From positions 62,001 through 126,000 of the forward strand of contig NZ_QVMK01000004.1 of assembly GCF_010500995.1 (NCBI RefSeq): 64,000 nucleotides of DNA, in the 5' to 3' direction. Numbering within the stretch: position 1 is the first letter of the stretch; every line of letters begins with the position of its first letter. The stretch is from Bacteroides sp. 224 (GTDB taxonomy: Bacteria; Bacteroidota; Bacteroidia; Bacteroidales; Bacteroidaceae). Of the stretch, positions 26,600 to 35,483 are shown one piece after another. Under the pieces are notes generated by a model that worked only from the letters and a program-made list of their open reading frames with translations, had not been told where the DNA came from and ran no database searches. A program made the position numbers and the translations under genes.

Positions 26600-29260
26600 A
26601 TGAGAAAACATCTAGTTCATTTCCTGTTAGTTGCCATGCTGTCGGTGCTTTCTGCTTCCGCAGCATTCGCTCAAGTTACAGTGAAAGGTCAAGTAGTGGA
26701 TGAGTACAATGAGCCATTGATTGGTGCAACAATTACGGTTGTTGGAGGCACACAAGGTACAGTTACCGATGTGAATGGTCATTTTTCATTGGACGTTCCG
26801 CAAAACTCTATTATCCTTTTTAAATACTTGGGTTATAAAGAATTAAACAGAAAAATAGGTCAGAAAAGCACTAATTTAGGTGTTATTTCTATGGAATCGG
26901 ATGCTGTAGCTTTGGGTGATGTAACTATTACATCTTCTATCGCTGTAGCTCGAAAAACCCCTGTAGCTGTTTCTACTATTAATCCGATTTTTATTGAAGA
27001 GAAATTAGGCACACAGGAATTTCCTGAAATATTAAAGTCAACTCCTGGGGTATATGCTACTAAAGAAGGAGGAGGGTATGGTGATTCTCGTATCAACCTT
27101 CGTGGTTTTGCATCAGCAAATATCGCTGTAATGGTAAATGGTGTTCCCATGAATGAAATGGAGTGGGGTGGAGTTTATTGGTCAAATTGGACCGGGCTAA
27201 CTGATGTAACACGTAACATGCAAGTACAAAGAGGATTAGGAGCTTCAAAAATAGCTTCGCCTTCAGTGGGTGGTTCTATTAATATTATAACTAATTCAAC
27301 AGATGCGAAGAAAGGCGGTTCTGTTTCTTACGGTATAGCTAATGACGGTTATAATAAGGTTGCTTTTAGTTTATCTTCGGGAGTAAATGACAAAGGTTGG
27401 GCATTCTCTGTTTTAGGTTCTAAAACATGGGGAGATGGATATGTACAAGGTACGGCATTTGATGCTTATGCTTGGTTTGTCAATATCTCAAAGATGATTG
27501 GCGATAATCATTCTCTCTCATTAACAGCAACAGGATCTCCCCAAAAGCATAATAAAAGATATGACCGATTGACTATTGTTGAATGGGAAAAACAGAAAAA
27601 AGTAGGATCAGGTGCCGGCTATCGCTATAACGCAACTTATGGCTTTGATGCTACTGGCAAAGAACGTGTAGGTACAAACTATAACAGCTATCACAAACCT
27701 CAGATTTCTTTAAATCACATCTGGGATATTGATGCAAAATCCAGCTTGTCATCTTCACTTTATATGTCTATAGGAGACGGATATGGATATCGTGGTGTGG
27801 GTACTAATTATTCTAATTTATATGGAGCTACCAATGGTGTACCAAATACCGGATATCGTAAAGAAGACGGCACTTTTGACTATGCGAAAATTATGGCAGA
27901 GAATGCAGCATCTGACAATGGTAGCTTAGCGGCAGTGGCTAAAAATATCAATAGCCATAAATGGTACGGATTATTATCGACATATACAAATCAAATAACT
28001 GACAGAATTAATATTCAGGCTGGTGTTGATATGCGTTATTATGTAGGTACACATAAAGCAAAAATTGTTGATTTATACGGCGGCGAGTATATTATTGACC
28101 CAGATCGTGAAAAAGGCAAATTTAAAGATGATCCGACATGGACAAATCAACGTTTGTATATTGGAGATGTTGTATATCGTGATTATGATAGTTATGTAGG
28201 ACAATATGGCGTATTTGGTCAAGCAGAATATTCTTTGGATAAATTGTCTGCGTTTGTTTCTGCAAATGCGAATATAAATACAACTCAAAGACAGGATTAT
28301 TTTTATTACGACAATGAAAAATCAGATACTCAAACAAAGTACGGCTTTGGCGTTAAAGGAGGAACCAACTATAATTTAACTAGCAATCATAATGTATTTG
28401 CCAATGTAGGTTTCTTCTCACGTGCTCCTTTCTTATCGTATGGGGTATTTTTAAATTCAAATACCAGTAACCTACTGAATGATAAATCAGTTAATGAGAA
28501 AGTGTTTTCATTTGAATTGGGTTATGGATATACTTCTCGCAATTTCAATGCTAATTTGAATATTTATCGTACATCTTGGTTAGATAAATCAACAGTAAAA
28601 ACAGCTACAGATGCTCAAGGAAGTCCTTATTTGAATATGTCTGGTGTTGATGCACTTCATCAAGGAGTAGAGTTGGAACTTGTTTATAAACCAATGCCGA
28701 AAATGGAATTAACCGGTATGTTCTCTTTTGGAGATTGGAAATGGAAAAGTAATGCAACAGGATATTGGTATAATCGTAGTGGTCAGGCAATTGATAAAAA
28801 TGGTAATGCTACCACCCCCGGAAGTCCAGACCATGCATTCGTTACTTTAAATATGAAAGATGTCAAAGTAGGTAACTCGGCACAAACTACTGCAGCTTTA
28901 GGAATTTCTTATGAAGTACTTGAAGGGTTGCGCATAGGTCTTAGTGGTAATTTCTATGGAAGAAACTACTCTGACTATGATATTACAGGTGCCACCAAAT
29001 TTGAGTCAGGAGAATTTACGATTGAACAACCTTGGCGAATTCCAAGTGCATTTGTATATGACGGACATTTAAGTTACAAATTTAAAGTTGGTAATTTGAA
29101 TGCTACATGGACTGCAAACTGCAATAATCTACTCAATGAGAAATACATTACTGATGCTAAAGATAATGGTGCTAAAACAGGTGGCCATGGTTGGCAAGAT
29201 GCTACTGTATTTTATGGTTTTGGACGTACTTGGTCTACAAGTTTAAAAATTAGATTTTAA
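26600..29260 (+). CDS. TonB-dependent outer membrane receptor (886 aa)
   Basis: The signal peptide ends near AAFAQ25. A carboxypeptidase-D-regulatory-like domain follows (VKGQVVDEYNEPLIGATITVVG, about 27-112). The plug contains NLRGFASANIAVMVNGVPMNEMEWGGVYW and VQRGLGASKIASPSVGGSINI. The barrel is about 600 residues and ends RTWSTSLKIRF. It lacks the SusC length (about 1000). It is followed 23 bp later by a lipoprotein gene, so the two probably form an outer-membrane uptake pair. The substrate is unknown. Confidence 0.88.
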   Translation: MRKHLVHFLLVAMLSVLSASAAFAQVTVKGQVVDEYNEPLIGATITVVGGTQGTVTDVNGHFSLDVPQNSIILFKYLGYKELNRKIGQKSTNLGVISMESDAVALGDVTITSSIAVARKTPVAVSTINPIFIEEKLGTQEFPEILKSTPGVYATKEGGGYGDSRINLRGFASANIAVMVNGVPMNEMEWGGVYWSNWTGLTDVTRNMQVQRGLGASKIASPSVGGSINIITNSTDAKKGGSVSYGIANDGYNKVAFSLSSGVNDKGWAFSVLGSKTWGDGYVQGTAFDAYAWFVNISKMIGDNHSLSLTATGSPQKHNKRYDRLTIVEWEKQKKVGSGAGYRYNATYGFDATGKERVGTNYNSYHKPQISLNHIWDIDAKSSLSSSLYMSIGDGYGYRGVGTNYSNLYGATNGVPNTGYRKEDGTFDYAKIMAENAASDNGSLAAVAKNINSHKWYGLLSTYTNQITDRINIQAGVDMRYYVGTHKAKIVDLYGGEYIIDPDREKGKFKDDPTWTNQRLYIGDVVYRDYDSYVGQYGVFGQAEYSLDKLSAFVSANANINTTQRQDYFYYDNEKSDTQTKYGFGVKGGTNYNLTSNHNVFANVGFFSRAPFLSYGVFLNSNTSNLLNDKSVNEKVFSFELGYGYTSRNFNANLNIYRTSWLDKSTVKTATDAQGSPYLNMSGVDALHQGVELELVYKPMPKMELTGMFSFGDWKWKSNATGYWYNRSGQAIDKNGNATTPGSPDHAFVTLNMKDVKVGNSAQTTAALGISYEVLEGLRIGLSGNFYGRNYSDYDITGATKFESGEFTIEQPWRIPSAFVYDGHLSYKFKVGNLNATWTANCNNLLNEKYITDAKDNGAKTGGHGWQDATVFYGFGRTWSTSLKIRF

Positions 29261-29283
29261 TCAATCCGACTAAAGATATTAAT

Positions 29284-31161
29284 ATGAAAAAGATATATTT
29301 ATTCAGTGCTCTTGTTGCAGGACTGTTTACTTTTAATTCTTGCAACAATGAACCAGATTTTCCTGGTTTAGATGACGCAAGTCAAATTAAGAATGTCGCT
29401 AAATACATAACTTCCTATGCAGGAGGGGTATTTAGTGCTGATAAGCCAGCCAATACAGTTCTTCCAGAATGGTTATTGGGACGCTATTACACTGCCGATG
29501 AAGGTTCTACGGCTATGGTAGATTATAAATACATGCTATCAACACCCGAGTATATAACCAATCTATCTGCTACAAAATCTCATATTCTTGCTGTTGCTGA
29601 TTATCAGGAAGCATGGGGAGAAGAATCAAGTATTAACTATTTCTCACCTTCTAAACCTGCGAAAACGTTTATACCTACAATTTTAGGTAATACTATTGCT
29701 GAGCCAACTGAAGGTGATATCTTGGCAGTTACTTATAATGAAGCAGAAAAGGATGGTGCTATAACTGCCTTTAAAGAAGACTTTGAATCGGGTACTAATA
29801 GGGTAAACATTGATTATAATGATTGGATCAATGTTACTGTAAAAGGAAAATACCTATGGCAAACAAGAGATTATTTTAAAACTTTACATGCGCAACAATC
29901 TGCAAATAAACATGAAGATGGCGAGTTGGATTCTTATTTAATATCTAAAGAATTCACTGTTGGAAATGGTATGGTTTTAACTTTTGATGCAGTATATGTT
30001 TATTATACAGCGGATGGTGGAAGAATTAAAGTTTTGATTACTACCAACCTGCTTGGAAGTGAGAAGGAGCAAGTACAAAACACACAATGGACTGATATAA
30101 CAAACAACTTTACCATTCCTACTACAGGAGAGTTTGCAAATGCCGGATCATACGACCTGTCTTCTTATGTAGGAAAAAAAATCAGAGTTGCATTTAGATA
30201 TGAGGGTAATGGTGATCCTGATGTTAATGCAACCAGTACTATAAGAATAGACAATGTTATTGTTAAAGATCCGAATGAAGTTCCGGCTGAGTATACAGCT
30301 AAGAATACGCTATATAAATACACTGAAGAAACCTGGAAAATATACGAAGAAGCATCTATTCTTCAATCTGAAGATTATAAGAGTATGGGAGTTGATTACT
30401 TTACATCTGCCACAGTTCAGGCACATCTTCCGATGTTCCTTGCTCAAAAATATCCATTAGCAATTGTTGGTACCATTAAAGCTGTGGCATTCAAAACTTC
30501 TGAAAATGCGTTTATGGCTTTAGAGTTTCAAAGAGATGCTACCGGATGGGTGCTCACAGGGGGCGTCACAGATTTGACTGATGAATATAAATATAATGGC
30601 TCAAAATGGGAGTTTATTCGCACAGTTCCTAAAGCTGCATTAAATGAAGGATTTGAAAATAGAAATTATGCAGAAAAAGAAAAGACTGTAATAGAAGGAT
30701 GGCTAACCGTTTCTGTAAAAGGAGAAGACTTCTGGCGTGACAGAAAATATAGTAACAATATCTATACAGAAGGAGTTGCTTATGGATCAAAAACTGAAGG
30801 CGAAATAGAGCTTTGGCTTATTACTCCCGAATTAGAAATTAAGAAAGATTACCATTTAACTTTTGATATGGTTTCCGGACATTGGATGCATGACGCATTA
30901 CAAGTATTTGTTTCGTCGAGCTTCTCTGGAAAAGAAGAAGATTTGGCAACCTCTATTGAAGAAGAAAAATGGATTGAAATTACGAATGAATTCAGCTTCC
31001 CTAAAAGAGAAGGAGGATATTCTCCATTTACCAATGTGGGTAATGCTTCATTAAATGATTATGTAGGTCAAAAAGTCTATATCGGATTCAAGTATTGGGG
31101 CGATAAAAGTAAAGGTAAGACCTCTACAGTTCAATTAGATAATATCTATGTGGGCGAATAA
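29284..31161 (+). CDS. Surface lipoprotein with two choice-of-anchor-J-type domains
   Basis: A 625-residue protein with a lipoprotein signal (LFTFNSC, Cys20). Two similar modules appear at about 160-330 and 455-625, each with a FESG/FENR opening, a W-rich WxxVTVKGxxxWxxR pattern, a central DxxLxFD strand, and an xVGxKVxIxFxY.. TxxxDN ending. This resembles choice-of-anchor-J/DUF5017 proteins that partner TonB receptors. It is likely the surface-exposed binding component for the upstream receptor. Ligand unknown. Ends before a strong terminator. Confidence 0.75.
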   Translation: MKKIYLFSALVAGLFTFNSCNNEPDFPGLDDASQIKNVAKYITSYAGGVFSADKPANTVLPEWLLGRYYTADEGSTAMVDYKYMLSTPEYITNLSATKSHILAVADYQEAWGEESSINYFSPSKPAKTFIPTILGNTIAEPTEGDILAVTYNEAEKDGAITAFKEDFESGTNRVNIDYNDWINVTVKGKYLWQTRDYFKTLHAQQSANKHEDGELDSYLISKEFTVGNGMVLTFDAVYVYYTADGGRIKVLITTNLLGSEKEQVQNTQWTDITNNFTIPTTGEFANAGSYDLSSYVGKKIRVAFRYEGNGDPDVNATSTIRIDNVIVKDPNEVPAEYTAKNTLYKYTEETWKIYEEASILQSEDYKSMGVDYFTSATVQAHLPMFLAQKYPLAIVGTIKAVAFKTSENAFMALEFQRDATGWVLTGGVTDLTDEYKYNGSKWEFIRTVPKAALNEGFENRNYAEKEKTVIEGWLTVSVKGEDFWRDRKYSNNIYTEGVAYGSKTEGEIELWLITPELEIKKDYHLTFDMVSGHWMHDALQVFVSSSFSGKEEDLATSIEEEKWIEITNEFSFPKREGGYSPFTNVGNASLNDYVGQKVYIGFKYWGDKSKGKTSTVQLDNIYVGE

Positions 31162-31187
31162 TTAATTAGTAAAAGAGGATAAAAAAA

Positions 31188-31221
31188 GAGGATTCAAACA
31201 AAAGTTTGGATCCTCTTTTTT
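31188..31221 (+). terminator. Rho-independent terminator of the receptor-lipoprotein operon
   Basis: GAGGATTCAAAC (31188-31199) pairs with GTTTGGATCCTC (31204-31215) with one mismatch, followed by six T. The last T starts the next -7 box, so terminator and promoter abut. Confidence 0.9.
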
Positions 31222-31228
31222 ATCTTTG
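31221..31228 (+). promoter_or_regulatory. -7 box (TATCTTTG) for the yigZ gene cluster
   Basis: A TAnnTTTG match beginning in the terminator T-tract; the leader would be about 20 nt before ATG 31256. Confidence 0.5.
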
Positions 31229-31255
31229 CCACTAATTCAGTTTTATATTCAAATA

Positions 31256-31867
31256 ATGCTCAACGATACCTACAAAACCATATCAACCCTCTCCGAAGCC
31301 ATCTACACCGAAAAGCGAAGCAAATTCCTTGCTTTTGCCATCCCCGTAACCACTATTGACGAAATTAAAGACCACCTCGAAGTCTATCAAAAGAAATACT
31401 ACGATTCCCGTCATGTATGTTACGCCTATATGTTAGGTGCTGATAGAAAAGACTTCCGTGCCAATGATAACGGAGAACCTTCCGGTACAGCCGGGAAGCC
31501 CATTCTTGGCCAGATAAACTCCAATGAGTTAACAGATATTTTGGTTATTGTAGTGCGTTATTTCGGAGGAATTAAATTAGGTACAAGTGGACTTATAGTT
31601 GCCTATAAAGCGGCAGCAGCAGAAGCAATAGCCAACGCAACCATCATTGAAAAAACAGTAGATGAAGAAATAACTGTAATGTTTGAATTTCCTTTTATGA
31701 ATGATATCATGCGTATCGTTAAAGAGGAAGAGCCTACTATTGTTTCTCAAATCTATGATATGGATTGCACCATGACTTTGAGCATTCGTAAGTCTAAAAT
31801 GGAGAAACTGCGTGCACGACTGGAAAAAGTAGATTCCGCCCGACTTCTTACTACTGATGAATTATAA
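31256..31867 (+). CDS. yigZ: YigZ/IMPACT family protein
   Basis: A 203-residue protein. The N-terminal IMPACT/UPF0029 domain contains EKRSKFLAFAIPV, SRHVCYAYMLG, NDNGEPSGTAGKPIL and VVRYFGGIKLGTSGL; a C-terminal ferredoxin-like DUF1949 domain follows. The biochemical role in bacteria is unclear. The frame opens at a TTG at 31226 that belongs to the promoter, so ATG 31256 (MLNDTYKTIS) is used. It leads a short cluster with the HpaII-like gene and nitroreductase. Confidence 0.9.
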   Translation: MLNDTYKTISTLSEAIYTEKRSKFLAFAIPVTTIDEIKDHLEVYQKKYYDSRHVCYAYMLGADRKDFRANDNGEPSGTAGKPILGQINSNELTDILVIVVRYFGGIKLGTSGLIVAYKAAAAEAIANATIIEKTVDEEITVMFEFPFMNDIMRIVKEEEPTIVSQIYDMDCTMTLSIRKSKMEKLRARLEKVDSARLLTTDEL

Positions 31868-31886
31868 CAACTAACTACTAAATATT

Positions 31887-32936
31887 ATGCCTTTTGAAGC
31901 TACAAAAAGAGAATGGAGTGAACTATATGCTTTCTTTCATTTACTTGCTAATGGAAAAATTAATGATAAACCCATAGCAGTAATTCAGCGAACAGAACAT
32001 GATGGCTTGAGGAAATACTACATCGAAAAAGAGAACATTTGTATTGAAGGCGAAAAGATAAATAAAAAGATTCTGCGAGAAGATATCCAAACAGTAGCGG
32101 AGCTTATATTATCTGCCATTAAATCTTCTTCGGATGATGTAGTAGTTTCTCCCGATGGGGTAGAAGAGTTTCTGGACGAACTTGCCATCTACAACCTGGA
32201 AGCACAAACCGAAGATCGTACAGACCTTTCCATTGCTTTTTGGCATCCCGAAGCTCCACTTATTGGGTTTAGTATCTATTCACGTTTAAGCAAAATGCGT
32301 TCTTTGTTGGACGGAGGGCGGACAGCTAATCTGAAATTTGAATTAACCGGAGTTAAGTTTGCTGTACCTACTGTAAACAAAGTAAATGCTTTGGATAGCC
32401 CTAACGAAGTTCCCGATCGGATGATGCTGATTGAGCGCCTGGGAGGTATACTGAAATATGCAGATGTAGCAGATCGTGTATTCCGCTGTAATTTATTAAT
32501 GATAGATTTGCATTTCCCTCGCCTGCTGGCTGAAATGTTGCGCATCATGCAGTTAGACGGTATTATGCGCATCAATGAATTAACAGAAACAATGAAAACC
32601 ATTAATCCACTTAAAATAAAAGAGGAACTGATCAATAAACATGGTTTTTATGAGTTTAAAATGAAACAATTCTTGATGGCTTTGGCATTAGGAATGCGTC
32701 CGGCTAAAATTTATAACGGAACAGACTCTGCCATCGAGGGAATTATTTTAATTCATGGAAATGGAGAATTAGATTGTTATCATAAATCAGATAAAAAAGA
32801 ATTTGAGGATTTTCTTTTCCATAATACACGTTTTGAAAAGGGGGCTATCGAAAAAGATAAATATGGCTACCTGGAACGTGAAAATGGAATCTGGTATTTT
32901 AAACTAAATGCCAAAATAGGGCTATCAAAAAGATAA
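31887..32936 (+). CDS. HpaII-family restriction endonuclease homologue without a methyltransferase partner
   Basis: A 349-residue protein. N-terminal TKREWSELYAFFHLLANGKI and C-terminal GELDCYHKSDKKEFEDFLFHNTRFEKG followed by KDKYGYLERENGIWYFKLNAKIGL match what I recall of the HpaII endonuclease family (recognising CCGG). No cytosine methyltransferase is within the window; neighbours are yigZ (19 bp before) and a nitroreductase (15 bp after). It may be a domesticated relative with another role, or inactive. The family call is from recall, not alignment. Confidence 0.6.
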   Translation: MPFEATKREWSELYAFFHLLANGKINDKPIAVIQRTEHDGLRKYYIEKENICIEGEKINKKILREDIQTVAELILSAIKSSSDDVVVSPDGVEEFLDELAIYNLEAQTEDRTDLSIAFWHPEAPLIGFSIYSRLSKMRSLLDGGRTANLKFELTGVKFAVPTVNKVNALDSPNEVPDRMMLIERLGGILKYADVADRVFRCNLLMIDLHFPRLLAEMLRIMQLDGIMRINELTETMKTINPLKIKEELINKHGFYEFKMKQFLMALALGMRPAKIYNGTDSAIEGIILIHGNGELDCYHKSDKKEFEDFLFHNTRFEKGAIEKDKYGYLERENGIWYFKLNAKIGLSKR

Positions 32937-32951
32937 TTAAAAGAGATTGTT

Positions 32952-33515
32952 ATGAAAACAAATGCAGTATTAGAAGCAATAAAAAACCGCAGAAGTGTAC
33001 GTACTTATACCGAACAGCAAGTATCAAAAGAAGATTTAGATGCAATTTTGGAAGCTGCTACTTATGCGCCCAATGGCATGCATCTGGAAACATGGCATTT
33101 TACAGCTATACAAAATAAAGAAAAACTTACCCTATTAAATGAACATATCAGAGGGGCTTTTGCTAAATCCGACGATAAACGTTTACAAGAACGCGGAAAT
33201 AATGTGAACTATAATTGCTATTATCATGCTCCTACACTTATTATTGTATCTAATGAACCTACTCAGTGGTGGGCCGGAATGGATTGTGCCGTAGCTTTGG
33301 AAAACATATTTCTGGCTGCTCAATCTTTAGGAATCGGTTCTTGTTGGATAAATCAGTTGGGTACCACTTGTGATGATCCGGAAGTAAGAGCTTACTTAAC
33401 TTCATTGGGGGTTCCTGAGCATCATAAAGTGTATGGCTGTGCTGCATTAGGATATGCAAATACACCATTAAAAGAAAAAAAGTTAAAAGAAGACACTATT
33501 ACGGTTGTCGGATAA
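32952..33515 (+). CDS. Nitroreductase family FMN oxidoreductase
   Basis: A 187-residue nitroreductase-fold protein. FMN-binding features are KNRRSVRTYTEQQVSKED at the N-terminus and EAATYAPNGMHLETWHF; the GSCWINQL and GYANTPLKEKK segments are typical of the family. It would reduce a small electron acceptor with NAD(P)H; the substrate cannot be told. It is the last gene of the yigZ cluster. Confidence 0.9.
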   Translation: MKTNAVLEAIKNRRSVRTYTEQQVSKEDLDAILEAATYAPNGMHLETWHFTAIQNKEKLTLLNEHIRGAFAKSDDKRLQERGNNVNYNCYYHAPTLIIVSNEPTQWWAGMDCAVALENIFLAAQSLGIGSCWINQLGTTCDDPEVRAYLTSLGVPEHHKVYGCAALGYANTPLKEKKLKEDTITVVG

Positions 33516-33600
33516 ACATAATTTCACATCTAAAAGCGCTCAGATTTGATTATTTGCGTGCAATGGTTCAAGCGCTTTGAAATAAGCCAGAGAAATTGCC

Positions 33601-33823
33601 TTTCGCAATTGCATTATGAGGACAAAGGTATATAACTAAGTCTTCCAAAGGTGTATACTTAAACCTCCTTTAGGTATACACCTTTAGGTTCTGTAGGTAT
33701 ATACCTTTGGCATGCTTAACTATATACCTTTGGAGTGCAAGGGCATACACCTTGAACATTTAAAGGTATATATCTTACCGATATAAAGGTATATCCCTTC
33801 AAACGATTTAGATATATGTGTTA
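33601..33823. repeat. Palindrome array C: eight 16-bp units at exact 23-bp period upstream of proS
   Basis: Units starting at 33624, 33647, 33670, 33693, 33716, 33739, 33762 and 33785 fit AAAGGTATATACCTTT at 12 to 14 of 16 positions. All centres are 23 bp apart. One period to the left, GCAATTGC (33605-33612) is centred on the same grid. One period to the right, 33808-33823 is a weak ninth unit overlapping the -33 region of the proS promoter. Two AAGCGCT motifs (33534, 33570) precede the array. Confidence 0.9.
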
Positions 33824-33839
33824 GAATCGTTTTTTTTAG

Positions 33840-33847
33840 TAATTTTG
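33840..33847 (+). promoter_or_regulatory. -7 box (TAATTTTG) for proS
   Basis: A TAnnTTTG match; predicted leader of about 36 nt. The -33 region is taken up by the right end of array C, and no clear TTTG is seen there. Confidence 0.55.
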
Positions 33848-33890
33848 CACTTTCAAAATGTATAAAATCAATTAAGAAACAAGATATAAA

Positions 33891-35372
33891 ATGGCAAAAG
33901 AATTAAAGGATCTGACAAAGCGCAGCGAAAACTATTCACAGTGGTATAATGACCTGGTACTGAAAGCTGATTTAGCTGAGCAATCGGCTGTTCGCGGATG
34001 TATGGTGATTAAGCCTTATGGCTATGCAATATGGGAGAAAATGCAACGTCAATTAGACGATATGTTTAAAGAAACAGGGCATGTAAACGCTTATTTCCCT
34101 TTGCTGATCCCGAAATCTTTTTTAAGTCGCGAAGCTGAGCATGTAGAAGGATTTGCCAAAGAATGTGCAGTGGTTACTCATCATCGATTAAAAAATTCTC
34201 CCGATGGAAAAGGGGTGGTAGTAGACCCTGAAGCTAAACTGGAAGAAGAATTAATCATCCGTCCTACTTCCGAAACAATTATCTGGAATACCTATAAGAA
34301 TTGGATTAACTCTTATCGTGATCTTCCTATATTGGTTAATCAATGGGCAAATGTAATGCGTTGGGAAATGCGTACTCGTTTATTCCTTCGTACCGCTGAA
34401 TTTCTGTGGCAAGAGGGTCATACAGCACATGCTACCAAAGATGAAGCCGAAGAAGAAGCAATCCGAATGTTGCATGTGTATGCCGAATTTGCAGAGAAAT
34501 ATATGGCAGTGCCTGTAGTAAAAGGTATTAAAAGTGCCAACGAACGTTTTGCCGGTGCTCTCGAAACATATACTATTGAAGCAATGATGCAAGATGGTAA
34601 AGCTCTACAAAGTGGAACCTCACACTTCTTGGGCCAGAACTTTGCCAAGGCTTTCGATGTACAATTCGTAAACAAAGAAAATAAATTGGAATATGTATGG
34701 GCTACTTCCTGGGGAGTTTCCACCCGATTGATGGGAGCACTTATCATGACTCATTCCGATGATAACGGTTTAGTACTTCCTCCAACACTTGCACCTATCC
34801 AGGTGGTAATTGTACCTATTTATAAAAATGATGAGCAACTTTCTCTTATCAATGAAAAGGTAGCCAGCATTGTAGCTAATTTAAAGGCAATGGGTGTTTC
34901 TGTAAAATATGATAATGCAGACAATAAACGTCCGGGCTTTAAGTTTGCCGACTATGAGTTGAAAGGGGTTCCTGTTCGTTTGGTTATGGGTGGTCGTGAC
35001 CTGGAAAACAATACAATGGAAGTAATGCGTCGTGATACTCTTGAGAAAGAAACTATTTCTTGTGATGGCATTGAGACTTACGTACAGAATCTGCTTAAAG
35101 AAATTCAGGAAAATGTATATAAGAAAGCTTTAGATTATCGTAATTCCCGTACTATCACCGTAGATTCTTACGATGAATTTAAAGAAAAAATAGAAGAAGG
35201 TGGATTTATTCTTGCGCATTGGGATGGTACTCCCGAAACAGAAGAAAAAATTAAAGAAGAAACCAAAGCAACAATCCGTTGTATACCTTTAGAAGGAGAT
35301 AAAACTCCGGGTGTTTGCATGGTTACGGGTAAACCTTCTGCTTGCAGGGTAGTATTTGCAAGAGCTTATTAA
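33891..35372 (+). CDS. proS: Prolyl-tRNA synthetase, archaeal/eukaryotic-like type
   Basis: A 493-residue class II synthetase charging tRNA-Pro. Motif 1 contains [18 protein letters not shown], motif 2 is [25 protein letters not shown], and motif 3 is [21 protein letters not shown]. The anticodon-binding domain follows, and the zinc-binding-like C-terminus ends in [10 protein letters not shown] as in this type. It lacks the bacterial-type editing insertion. Full length. Confidence 0.97.
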   Translation: MAKELKDLTKRSENYSQWYNDLVLKADLAEQSAVRGCMVIKPYGYAIWEKMQRQLDDMFKETGHVNAYFPLLIPKSFLSREAEHVEGFAKECAVVTHHRLKNSPDGKGVVVDPEAKLEEELIIRPTSETIIWNTYKNWINSYRDLPILVNQWANVMRWEMRTRLFLRTAEFLWQEGHTAHATKDEAEEEAIRMLHVYAEFAEKYMAVPVVKGIKSANERFAGALETYTIEAMMQDGKALQSGTSHFLGQNFAKAFDVQFVNKENKLEYVWATSWGVSTRLMGALIMTHSDDNGLVLPPTLAPIQVVIVPIYKNDEQLSLINEKVASIVANLKAMGVSVKYDNADNKRPGFKFADYELKGVPVRLVMGGRDLENNTMEVMRRDTLEKETISCDGIETYVQNLLKEIQENVYKKALDYRNSRTITVDSYDEFKEKIEEGGFILAHWDGTPETEEKIKEETKATIRCIPLEGDKTPGVCMVTGKPSACRVVFARAY

Positions 35373-35391
35373 ATAATATTTTGAAATTTTG

Positions 35392-35469
35392 AACACAGAG
35401 ACACAAAGGCACGGAGTTTATAGTTAGACTATCTAAATAAAAAACTCCGTGTCTTTGTGTCTCTGTGTT
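35392..35469. repeat. GACACAAAG-type long hairpin repeat, copy 2
   Basis: AACACAGAGACACAAAG..CACGGAGTT on the left pairs over about 27 bp with AACTCCGTGTCTTTGTGTC..TCTGTGTT on the right. It lies between the convergent proS and tamB stops and likely ends both transcripts. Confidence 0.8.
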
Positions 35470-35483
35470 TTCACCCCCTTCCA

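Noticed and set aside
19528..31228. TTG codons at 19528, 24448 and 31226 as earliest in-frame starts of the kinase, AraC and YigZ genes
   Set aside because: Each TTG is the end of a TAnnTTTG promoter box, so it would lie upstream of the transcript start. Downstream ATGs match family N-termini better.
33601..33823. Array C (and A, B, D) as CRISPR arrays
   Set aside because: Repeat units are 14-20 bp dyads with only 2-9 bp between them, so there are no spacers, and there are no cas genes.
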